A stretch of 17,854 nt of DNA from Bolinopsis microptera. Taxonomy: Eukaryota > Ctenophora > Tentaculata > Lobata > Bolinopsidae. This document shows positions 1 through 9,040 of the stretch, piece by piece. Under the pieces are notes generated by a model. That model worked only from the letters and a program-made list of their open reading frames with translations. It made no database searches and had not been told where the DNA came from. The stretch is taken from NCBI RefSeq assembly GCF_026151205.1, contig NW_026971929.1, positions 1 through 17,854 on the forward strand, given 5' to 3'. The translations under genes and the position numbers were made by a program. Numbering within the stretch: the stretch's first letter is position 1; each line of letters starts with the position of its first letter.

Positions 1-1950
1 CTTTTGAGTCCCCCTTTTCCCACTAAAATCGCTCCCCCCCCCAAAATTTTTTTGGGTTTAAAAAATTTTTTCTAAATCGGGTGGATTTTGGACGCCTGAT
101 TCCCCCAAAAACCCCCCCCCCGACGTAGGGTAAAAAATGCTTTTCCCGGAGAAAGGTAATGGGGGCCCAAAAAAAAACCCGTTTTTTTTGGGGCACTGAA
201 AAAAGGATATAAAAAAACATAAATTCCGATTGTTATTTTTGGGCTCATTTTTTAGGGTTTAGGGTTTTTTTTTGGGGAAAAAGGGGGGTTAAAAGGAAAA
301 AATTTTTTTCGGGTTAGGTTTTGGGGGGGAGGGTTTTTGGGTTGGGGTTTTTTTAAAAAAAATTAAAAAAATTAAAAAATTAAAAAAAAAAAAAAACCGT
401 TTTTTTAAAAAAAAAAGGGCCTTTTTTAAAAAACCCCAAAAAAAAAAACCCCCGTTCCACGTAAAAAATTATTTTGGGCGAGCGAAAATTTTAGTAAAAA
501 AGCCCCCTTTTTTTTAGTCCCCCCTTTACACCAATTTTTTAAAGGTTAAAAAAGGGTTTTTTTTTTTTTTCCCCCTTGTTTTTATGGACAAACCCGCCCC
601 CCGGCGGGCCCCCCCCAATTTCCCCTAAAACACTTTTTCCCCCGAGAAAAAAAAAGCGGCCCCCCCACGCTTTTTTTTGGGAAAAAATTTTTAAAAACCC
701 AGTAAAACCCCCCCCCCAATTGTAATTAAATAATATTTTAAAATCCCAATTATTATCCCAAAAATTTTAGTTTTTAAATTTTTTTGTCCAAAAAAAAATT
801 TTTAAATGGGGTTTGGCCATCACCCAATTTAAAATTTTTTTTAAAACAGGCTGAGTGGGCCCCGGCCCCCCTAGGATTCCCCTTCCCATCCAATCAAAGG
901 GGCCCCCCTTGGGCTTCAAACAAGGGCCCCGGGGGCCCCCCATTGGGGACGAAAAAAAAACATGGGTTAGGTGAAACCCCAAGGGGGGGATACATGATAA
1001 AAATTTTAGGTTCCCCAAATTTGGTTAGCGGTAAATAGCTTTTTAAAACAAAAATCAAATATGAAAAAACCGGGGGGGACAAGGTCAAATAAAAAACACA
1101 ACAAACATAAAAAAATACAGTGGTACGCCCCCGCCCCCCCTTAAAAAAAAAGTAAAAGTTTTTTTAGATCCCAAAAATTTTTAAAAATTTTTTTTTTTTG
1201 GGGTTTTTTTTTTTTCCCCCTTTTTTAAAGGTTTCTAACTCAAATAAATTTTTTATATCTTTAAAAACCTCCAAAATTTAACAATATGGTTTTTTCCCCC
1301 CCCCAAAATAATTTATGCGAAAAGGTTTTTTTAATAAAACCCGAGGGGGGGAAAAATTCAGCAAAGGAATTGTCAAGTACAATCATGGGGGCCCAAACCA
1401 TTAAACTGGGAAAAAGGCCCCCCCTAAAATTTTTCCTCTTAATCGGAAAAATTTTACAGCCCCTCTTCCCTCCCCCATGGAAAAAATTTTTTCTGTGGTA
1501 AAAAAATTGGGAAGCAAACCCCTAAAATTTTTTTCATTTTTTCGGAAATTTTTTGTTGATATTTTCACCGAAAGGAAAAAATTTCCCCTGCACTTTTAAA
1601 TTAAAAATGGGCCTTGGTCCCCCGGGTCAAAAACAAAATGAAAAATTATACCCCCCCCACAAAATTTTACTTTGAAACACCTTTTTTTGGGAAGCAGGAA
1701 ATTTAAAATTTTTATCCGAAGCAAATAAAAAGCGGATGTTTAAAAACCCCAAATAAAAGTAAAACTGGAAAAATTTTTTTTTCAGTTAACAAAAACTACT
1801 GAAAAAAGGAAAAAAACATACAGTTTTTTTTTTTAAAAACCTTTCCCCTTTGAAAATTTTTTCCCTCCCCTGGCCCCAAAAAAAAAAAAAACATTGACCC
1901 CTAATTTGGAAAAAATCCCTCAAAAGCAAAATTTCTTTGGGGGGAAAAAA
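1..1950. other. Run-distorted stretch, no gene supported
   Basis: This stretch is made mostly of single-base runs and holds no gene I can support. The longest open frames are 84 codons (784-1038, plus) and 83 codons (767-1018, minus). They lie on top of each other on opposite strands, and both translate to Phe/Lys/Pro/Gly-rich strings with no family motif. Less distorted words appear near 720-760 and 1370-1400, but they are too short to interpret. I see no tRNA- or rRNA-like sequence and no promoter pattern that stands out from the AT-rich background. Confidence 0.8.
251..264 (+). repeat. Two copies of TTTAGGG (telomere-like word)
   Basis: TTTAGGG occurs twice in direct tandem and is followed by a G/T-rich stretch to about 352 that contains GGTTAGG and several TTTTGGG-like words. 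TTTAGGG is the common plant-type telomere unit. Two copies are far below what a telomere or interstitial telomeric block needs, and a sequence full of T and G runs will make this word by chance. Coincidence is the likelier reading. Confidence 0.15.
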
Positions 1951-2012
1951 ACAATAAATATCATCCTTATTCCAAGTTTCTACTTTTTTGCAAGTCCAAG
2001 CTTTTCAGATTG
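1951..2012. other. Island of near-normal sequence complexity
   Basis: Bases 1951-2010 contain 39 separate runs in 60 bases, close to the 45 expected of ordinary DNA and far above the surrounding sequence. No open frame of note and no known motif is visible. The island is probably a place where the base calls are nearly right, so it may carry true sequence of the source genome. Confidence 0.5.
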
Positions 2013-2455
2013 AATTTTTTGGGCAAAAAAAGTCCCCCAACAAATCCCCAAACCCCCTTCCCCTTTTCCCCTCAAAAAAAGGCCCCCTGTCCCCCCCAAT
2101 GGGGAAAAAATTAAGAAACCCCTTTTGAGATTTTATGGAAAAGCTTCCCCAAAAATTTTTTTTCAAAAAAAATGTTTTTTTTCTTCCCCAATTGAAAATG
2201 GTCAACAAAAAATTTTTTCAAAAAGGGTTCCCCGTAAAAATTTTTTTTTTATGAAAACCCTTTTTTGGGGGGCGGGGTTTTGTTAAAAATGAAAATTTTT
2301 TGTTTTACATTAATAGTTTTACATTTAAAAATTTTTTTTTTGGTTTTGGGGGATCAAGTTTTTTCCCCTTACATTTTTCTTTTTGGCAGGAAACCCCTTG
2401 GTTTTTCCCCCCCACTGAACTTCAACCCTAGGGAAATTTAGAGTTTTCTTACCCC
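2013..2455. other. Run-distorted stretch, no gene supported
   Basis: Runs of T, A and C dominate again. A 67-codon minus-strand frame (2005-2208) is rich in Phe, Lys and Gly and has no motif. Nothing else can be supported here. Confidence 0.75.
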
Positions 2456-2505
2456 CTGAAATCAGCATCCAAAGCGAAAATAAAAGTCGTCCCTCTCTCA
2501 ACCCA
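2456..2505. other. Short island of near-normal complexity
   Basis: Bases 2461-2500 contain 29 runs in 40 bases; about 30 are expected in ordinary DNA. The flanks return at once to long A and T runs. The island is too short to assign a function, and no frame or motif is recognisable. Confidence 0.5.
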
Positions 2506-4280
2506 AAAAAAAAAAAACCCCTAGTTTGGGGGGTAGCTTTTTTAAAAAAAAAATAATTTCATTTTTTTTTTGGACTTAATTTTTTGAGTGAAAAAATCCC
2601 CCAACATTTGAACTTTAAATAAAAAACAAAAATGGTTTAAAAAACAAATTTTTATTAAAGCCTTTGCAACCCTCCTTTTTTATACATTAAAAAAAAGATT
2701 TTTTTTTACTAATAGATTTGGTCAAATCAAAAATTGGGGTTTTTAAAAACCCCTCAAAAAATACTTAGTCGCATTGTTTAAATGTTAAAGACAGCAAACA
2801 ATGGTAAACCCCCGAAAAACCAAAGACCTTTTTCTGACCAAAGGGGTTTTTGCAATTGGACCAAAGTTTTGAAATTTTTTGTTTCAGGAAATTTTTTGGA
2901 GGAAATGTCCCCCGCTTTTCCACCAGGCTCGTTTTTCACGGAGGTTTTTCCAAAGGCCTTTTGGGGGAAAAGATAAAAAATATTTTTTGATCAGAAAAAA
3001 AGGCCAAATGGGGGGGAAAAAAGAAAAATTTTCAAATCATTGGGGTTTTTTTCTTGAATGGGGAAAACTTTTCCCAAATTGGGGGAAAAAAATTTTGGCC
3101 CCTGTCCCCCCCGGGGAACAGGATGCCCCCCCCCATATTTTTTGTTTTGCCCCATTAGGATATTTATTTTTTGCATCAAAACCAAATTTTTTTTTTTGAA
3201 GTATTTCCCCGGTTTTTCCAACATCAAAATGTTTTTTTCATCTTTTTTTAAAAACAATCACAGTTTTTAACTTACAAAAGTAAATTTTTTTCCCCCTCCC
3301 AAAAAAAAGGGCCCCATGGGGGAATTTTTTTAAAAACCCCCTTACCAGAGAAAATTGTCCCCCCCACAATATCAAAACCCAGGCCCCCCCTACAAAATGA
3401 GTCCCCCCCCAAAAAAATCTTTTCCCTTTTTTTATGGATTTTTTAAACAGGTTTTGGAAAAATACTTTTGGGAAAAGTAAAGTTAAAGCCCAAATTTTTG
3501 TTTTTTTTGGGAAAAATGCTTTGACATAAAATGCCCAAGGGCCCCAAAGCTTTTGTAGAAAACCCTTTCCCTTTTTTCCCCCCCCCAAAAAACCCTTGGA
3601 TTTTTTTTAATTAAGGAAAAAAACTAATTTTTGGGCCCCTTTAAAAAAAATTTTTATTGCCCTCCTTTTTAAAAAAAATTCGTCCCCCCCAGGTTTTTTT
3701 TTTATTTTCAGGTCCCTGTGCTATAAATTTTTAGACACTAAAAAAAGCTTGGGAAAATAAAAAAAACCCCCCTTTTTTAAATTTATTTTAAAACAAATAT
3801 AAAATTTTCAGATATAGGGAAAAAAATTCGGGAAAAGAAAACCCTTTTTTTCCGAAAAATTTCCCCTTTTTCAATGTGCCCCTAAAACCCTTCCCCTTTC
3901 CCCCCCCCATTTTAGGGGGGTTTTTAAAAAAATGTTCTAAAAAAAGCTAAAATTTTTTCATAGAATCCCCAAATTCAAGGAAATTGGGGAAAAGCAGTAA
4001 AAAAAGTCAGATTCCCGCCCAGAAACTGAAATTTTCCCGTTTTTAAAAAAAAGAGGTTGGGGAGGCAATATAAAAGTTTTTTGTGTGGAAAAAGGATAAA
4101 AAAATTTTAAAATGAAATTTTTTGCAAGGAAAAAAAAGTTGTCCCCCGAAGATTTTTTTATTTTGTAAACCCCCCAATTGCAAAAAAAAAACATTTAAAC
4201 CGATTTGCAAAAAATCCCCGGGGTAGAACCCAAAAAGGTTTTTTTAAAAAAAGGGTTACCGGGTTTTGGTTTTTTTTTTT
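2506..4280. other. Run-distorted stretch, no gene supported
   Basis: Open frames of 106 codons (2879-3199, plus), 88 codons (2991-3257, minus), 116 codons (3238-3588, minus) and 78 codons (3958-4194, minus) occur. They overlap in incompatible frames and strands, translate to Phe/Lys/Gly/Pro-rich strings, and show no conserved family motif or convincing ribosome binding site. They are best explained by the lack of stop codons in run-rich DNA. A weak hairpin of CCTGT-CCCC with GGGG-AACAGG lies at 3101-3122. Confidence 0.75.
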
Positions 4281-4326
4281 CTTTTCTACAGTTGCAAATT
4301 TACAAGAAACGAATGAAGGGACTTGC
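4281..4326. other. Short island of moderate complexity
   Basis: Bases 4281-4320 contain 25 runs in 40 bases, intermediate between the distorted flanks and ordinary DNA. No gene or motif is recognised. It lies inside a 60-codon plus-strand frame (4205-4387) that otherwise consists of run codons. Confidence 0.35.
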
Positions 4327-5263
4327 AAAAAAAAAAAAGAAAAATCCGGGCCCCTTTCTGTTAAATACTGGGAAAAACGTTTTTTAATATTGGCCCCCTT
4401 TCAAAACTTTTTGCTAAATTAAAAGCTCGTGTTTGTGTAAGAAATTTTGGTTTTTTAAATCTGGGGTTTTTTTTAAAAACTGAAAACAGGTTGGCACTTT
4501 TTTGGCCCCGGTTATAAATTTGAAAAAGGGGTTTTTTCGGGTTGCCCGTGACCCCCCGTTTAAAATTAAAAACCACGGTGCAAAAACCCTTTTCTTTTTT
4601 TCTTAGTAAAAAAATTCTTAACCACCCCCAACTGGGGCCCCCCCCAAAACCATGCATTGGACCAAAAAATTGGAGAATACCATACTAAAAAGAGTCCCTT
4701 TTTGTAAAAAAAAATTAAATTCCCCAAATTAGTTAACCCCAACTTTCCATCCTTAAACAAAAATATGACCCAATGGGCTAAAAGGATAACACCCCTTTCC
4801 CCATTTTTTTTTTTTTCCATAGGTTTTTTTTTTAAAAAAACCCCGAAAGAATCACTTTGTGGGCACCAATATTTGTTTCTTTATAAATGGGGGGAAATGC
4901 CCCCCTTCGAAAAAAACCCAAAATTTTTAAATTCCCCCCCCCCAAGTTTCCCTGAGAATTTTTTTTTTTGGGAGTCAAAAGGGGAAATTTTATAATAGTA
5001 AGTTTTTTAAATTAAAAAATTTTATGAAAGCAAAAACAGTTTTAAAAGGATACGAAGATTTAAAATTTACATAAGGAAAAATGGGGGTTGGGGAAGGGAA
5101 AAAAAGGTCAGATTTTCTAGTACCCCCTTTAGCAAAAAACATACAATTTTTTCTTTAAAGGGGGAGATAAACCCCCCAAAAGTGGTTACCAAATTTGGAA
5201 AAGCCAAATTTTTTTGCAGTGTGGGGATGAAAAATTTAGCCCAAGCTTAAAAGCTCCCCCTAT
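4327..5263. other. Run-distorted stretch with moderate patches, no gene supported
   Basis: Two overlapping minus-strand frames (4361-4657, 98 codons; 4566-4820, 84 codons) and a plus-strand frame (4765-4995, 76 codons) are present. The sequence around 4663-4800 is somewhat less run-rich. The second minus-strand frame therefore gives a more varied peptide than most here, but I recognise no protein family in it. I cannot support it as a gene because indels in runs would scramble any true frame. Confidence 0.65.
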
Positions 5264-5345
5264 TTATTCCCCAAAAGTAAGAAGATCGTCTAGGAAAAGT
5301 TGATCTGCTCTGAGAAATTGAATGAATCTGTATTGGAAAGTAAAA
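5264..5345. other. Best-preserved island of normal complexity
   Basis: Bases 5281-5340 contain 45 separate runs in 60 bases (mean length 1.33), exactly what ordinary DNA gives. Sequence on both sides is run-dominated. On the minus strand this island is the C-terminal part of a 73-codon open frame (5264-5485). Its last 27 or so residues are varied and hydrophobic/acidic and end at a stop, whereas the N-terminal part consists of run codons. That tail could be a true coding fragment or chance; I do not recognise it. This is the most informative short segment in the window. Confidence 0.55.
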
Positions 5346-5640
5346 CAAAGGGCCCCCCAAAAAAAAATTTTTTTTTTCCACCAGCTGGCCCCTAATAAAA
5401 CCCTTTTTCCACCCCGGTCCCCCCAAACAGTAAAATTTTTTCCGAAATTTTTCTGTAAAACTAAACCCTTTTTAAAATTTTTCAAATGAATGAAACTTTA
5501 AATCTTGCCCCGAATTGATGTTTTTGGAAACAGATTTAAAAGGGTTTCCCATGAAAAGGCCCCCCCTGTAAAACAGATAAAGAAACCCCGCACCTTTTTG
5601 GGGGGGCGATTACCCATGATAAATTTATCAGAAATTTAAA
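5346..5640. other. Partly distorted stretch, no gene supported
   Basis: Runs return, though 5490-5550 and 5600-5640 are moderately varied. No gene, RNA or known motif is visible apart from the palindrome at 5617-5630. Confidence 0.6.
5617..5630. repeat. Perfect 14-bp palindrome
   Basis: TGATAAATTTATCA reads the same on both strands without mismatch. Operators of dimeric repressors often look like this, but no gene lies beside it. About one perfect 14-bp palindrome is expected by chance in a window of this size, and more in AT-rich sequence. The half-site spacing does not fit the textbook FNR or CRP consensus. A regulatory role is speculation. Confidence 0.25.
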
Positions 5641-8086
5641 AATTATATTCCCCCAATTAAACAAAAGAAATAAGGGAAAAATGGGGAACCCTTAATTTTT
5701 TTTGGAATACCCACTTTTTTCTTGGTTTTTGGGGGATGCCCTTAAATCCAAAAAAAAAATTTAAATAAAATCCAAAGGTTTAAAAAAAAATAAATTTTTA
5801 ATTTAAAAAAAAATTTTGCAAAATTTAAAATGAAAACATAAAAAAGGGGTTTTTTCACATTTAAAAATTTCGGAATTTTTTTTGGTCCCCCCAATTTTTT
5901 TTCCCTCCCCTAAAAATAAATTTTAATTTAAAGGCCCCCAAAAGAAACCTCAGGGGGGGGAAACTATTTTTTTTTGACCCTTTTTAAATTTGGTTTGGAA
6001 AAAAAAATTTGTCCCCGTGGGGTCCCCCCAAATTTCCTTTTTATCCCAAAAAGTCCCCCCCCCCACCCCCCCAACCCAAAAAGGGCCTTTTCCCCCTTTC
6101 CCCGGGGAACCCCCCGGGGAATTTTTTTTTTTTTTTAAAACCAAAATGGGAAAAATTTCCCCGCCCCTTTTTGGGAAAAACCTTGGGGGCAAAATTTCAG
6201 GGGGGGTTAAAAAAATAAAGGTTTAAACCACAAAATTTAAAAAGAATCCCCAAAAAAACCGCCCCCCTTTCCCAAAGAAAATTTTAGGGGGGAAAAAAAG
6301 AAAATTCCCCAAAACCCAATTTTTTAAAAGGGGCCTTTAAAAAATCTTTTTAAAAAACCAAAAAACCCTTTAGAAACTTAACTTGAATTTTTTGAGAAGG
6401 GTTTTTTGTTTTTTTCTGGAAAAACACATAAAAAAGAACAAGGTTGCCCCCGCCCCCCTTTTGGGAAACTTTAAAAACGTGGAAAAACCCCCAAATTAAA
6501 CTTGCCCCCGGGGTGGCCCAATAGTTTTTTGGTTTTCCCCTTTTAGTTTGCGTTTCCCCTTTTTGCCCAAAAAAAAACAATTTAAAGGGAGGAAAAAAAT
6601 TGGGGGGCCCCCCGCCCCCCCCCTTTTCCCTTTTTTTCCCGGGTTAAAATTTGTTTTTTTTTTAAAAGCCCCTAAAAAAAATAAAAATTTTTAAAAAAAA
6701 CGGTTTTTTTTTTTAAAATTCATTAAAAATAATCAAAACAGACCCCTTAGGCCAAATGCCCAAACCAAAAACCCCAGTTAAAAAAACCCAAAAAAAAGTA
6801 GCAAAAAATCCAAACCCCCCGCAAAAATCCTCCGGCCCCCCGTTGCCCCCCCCCCTTTTTTCCCCCGGTTTAAAAAAGGGGAAAATGTTTCAACCCCCTC
6901 CAGAAAAACCCCCCCCAAAACCGGGGGGATCTTTAAAAAAGGGGAAAAAAATTTTTTATCTAGAAGGGGTTTATCCTTTCCCCAAAAGGTTTTTTGGGGC
7001 GGCCCCCTGTACCTTTTTTTGTAAATTTTTGTTCCCCCTTTTTTTTTAATTGGGTTTTTCCCCCACACAGTTTAAAAATTTTAAATTCAAAAAAAAAACG
7101 AGGAAAAAGGTTTAAATGTTAAAAAATTTAAATTTCATTGGGAAAGAAAAAAACCCCGAATTTTCGAAAATTCAATTTGTCCCCCTCAACCCAAAATTTA
7201 AAAACTTTAAACCCCCAATTTTTTTACCCTTCCCCCCCCCCCTCCCCATTACCATTGGGTTTTTTTTTGTTTCCCCCTGGGGGGGGTTTTGGGGAAAACC
7301 CTTTTTTTCCCCTGGCCCCGTGCCCCCAAAAATTCCCGTAAAAATTTTTTTTTAAAACGACCCCCGGGCCCTGTCCCCCCCGGGTTAAAAAAGTCCCTTA
7401 AATTCCCTAGCCCCCGGGAAAAGGGTTTTTGTAACAATTTAAATTTAACCCCCCCCTTACCCCCCCCACCCCCAAATTTAAGGGGTTTTTTAAATGGTTC
7501 CCCCCCTTTTCCCATCGAGTTTCCCCCCCCCCCTCCCCCGGGCCCAAAAACCTGCTTTTAAAGTTTTAAAAAAGTCCAAAAGTGGGGTGGGGAAAAAACT
7601 TTGGGGGTTTTAAAAAAGCTTTTTGAAAATTTTTTTGGGGGGTACAGAGGGCCCCAAATTGGGTTTTTCCGGGGGGTAGACTTAAACTTTTCCAAAATTT
7701 TGTTTTTTTCCTGGATTTTTTTAAAAATCTTGTCCCCCCCCCCCTTAACCCCCGAAAACCCTGGGGAATTTTGGCCCCCCTTTAAAAAATAAAAGACCCC
7801 CATTTTTGGAAAGGGTGTGGGTTTTTAGTTGGGGCCCTTTTTCCCCTTTTTTCCCCCCCGCCGTTAACCCCCCCAAAAACCAAAAACTTTAATTTTTCCA
7901 AAGGGTTTCCCTTTCCCCAAAAAAAACATCCAAAAGGGGGAGTTTCTCAAATGGGGTTTGTGGTGAAAATTGGGCAATTTGGGAAAAAGGCTTTTGAGGC
8001 CCCCATTTGGGGTTTTTAAAATTGGAAAAAAAAGGCCCCCCCCCATGGGGTTTTTGTAAACCCCAGGGGGTGGAAATAAACCTTTA
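5641..8086. other. Severely run-distorted stretch, no gene supported
   Basis: This is among the worst-affected parts: bases 6061-6120 contain only 17 runs. Long C and G runs near 6050-6120, 6600-6640, 6820-6930 and 7210-7540 remove stop codons on both strands. That produces many overlapping frames of 60-97 codons, such as 6756-7049 plus against 6778-7068 minus, made of Pro/Gly/Lys/Phe. None has a recognisable motif. A small direct repeat of CCCCGGGGAA occurs twice at 6100-6121. Confidence 0.8.
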
Positions 8087-8155
8087 AAAATTGGGGGTTA
8101 AAAAAAAGGGTTTAAAAAAATTTAAAAAGGGAAAAAAATGTAAAAAAAGGGAAAG
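8087..8155 (+). repeat. Short cluster of TTTAAAAAGGGAA-like words
   Basis: Two or three copies of a word close to TTTAAAAAGGGAA occur here, with run lengths varying between copies. The same word forms the longer array at 8831-9040, so this may be a detached or poorly resolved part of the same repeat. It may also be coincidence in A/G-run sequence. Confidence 0.25.
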
Positions 8156-8830
8156 TTTTCCTGGAGGGGGAAAAAATTTAAATCCCAAAAATTTGGGTTT
8201 TTTAAACCGGGGGAAACTAAAATTTCCCCAACCGTCCCCCCTAAAATCCCGGGAAATTTAAAAAGGTTTTTTTAAAACCCCCAAATCGCCGCCCCAAAAA
8301 CAGCCGGGTTTTGAAAATTCCAAATCCCCCCTGGGGAAAGGTTGGGGGCAAAATTCCCCCCTTCAAAACCCCCCCCGGAAGGGGGTTTTTGGGGGGGGGA
8401 CGGGGCCGGGACCCTTTCCGCAAAAACCCGGAATTTAAAAGTTATGTTTAAGAAACCCTAAAAAAAAAACTTTTTAATTAAATTGGGGAACCCAATTTAA
8501 ACCCCGTTTTTTATTACAGTTTTAGTTTTTTTACGCCCCAAGGTTTTTTTTAAAGGGACCCCCGCATGTTTTCAAAAAAGGAAAAAAATTTTTTTTAAAT
8601 TTTTTTTTTTTTCCTTTTGTTTCCTTTTTTTCTGCCCGAAAACCCGGGAAAAAAATTTGGGATTGGGCCTTTTAACCCCAGGGGAAACGGGGTTTTCCCC
8701 ACATTTAAATTTCCCCGGGGGCTTGGACCCACAAAAACCTTTGCTTTAAAACGTCACTTTCCCCCTTTGGGGGGTAAAATTTTTTAAAAGGTTTTTTTTT
8801 TACGTGAAAAAAATTTGGGAAAAAAAAAAC
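8156..8830. other. Run-distorted stretch, no gene supported
   Basis: Apart from a 60-codon minus-strand frame of run codons (8241-8423), nothing is open for long. No RNA gene, motif or regulatory pattern can be supported. Confidence 0.75.
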
Positions 8831-9040
8831 TTGTTTAAAAAGGGAACCCTTTTTTAAAAAGGGAAAAGTTTAAAAAAGGGAACCTTTGGGGTTTAAAAGG
8901 GAAAAATTTTTAAAAAAAAACCCCTTTTTAAAAAAAAACTTTTGGGAAAAAAAAGGGAAAATTGTTAAAAAAAAGGAAAACCTTTTTAAAAGGGAAATTG
9001 GGAAAAAAGGAAAAATTGGGAAAAAAAGGAAAAATTGTTT
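8831..9040 (+). repeat. Degenerate tandem array, unit about 18-19 bp
   Basis: About eleven consecutive units follow the pattern TTGTTTAAAAAGGGAAAA with varying run lengths. The cleanest are near 8831-8890 and 8984-9037, where TTGGGAAAAAAGGAAAAA occurs twice in a row with only one base of length difference. In the plus frame at 8886-9095 the array translates to a Lys-rich string with a loose six-residue rhythm, as an 18-bp unit would give. That could be a repeat protein but needs no coding explanation. In a sequence dominated by A and G runs some periodicity arises by chance, so confidence is moderate. Confidence 0.4.

Noticed and set aside
251-264. Plant-type telomere repeat
   Set aside because: There are only two exact copies, in a T/G-run context where the word arises easily. 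It is listed as a low-confidence repeat and not called a telomere.
3101-3122. Hairpin CCTGT-CCCC with GGGG-AACAGG
   Set aside because: It needs a bulge and relies on C and G runs that are everywhere here; no downstream T run makes it a terminator.
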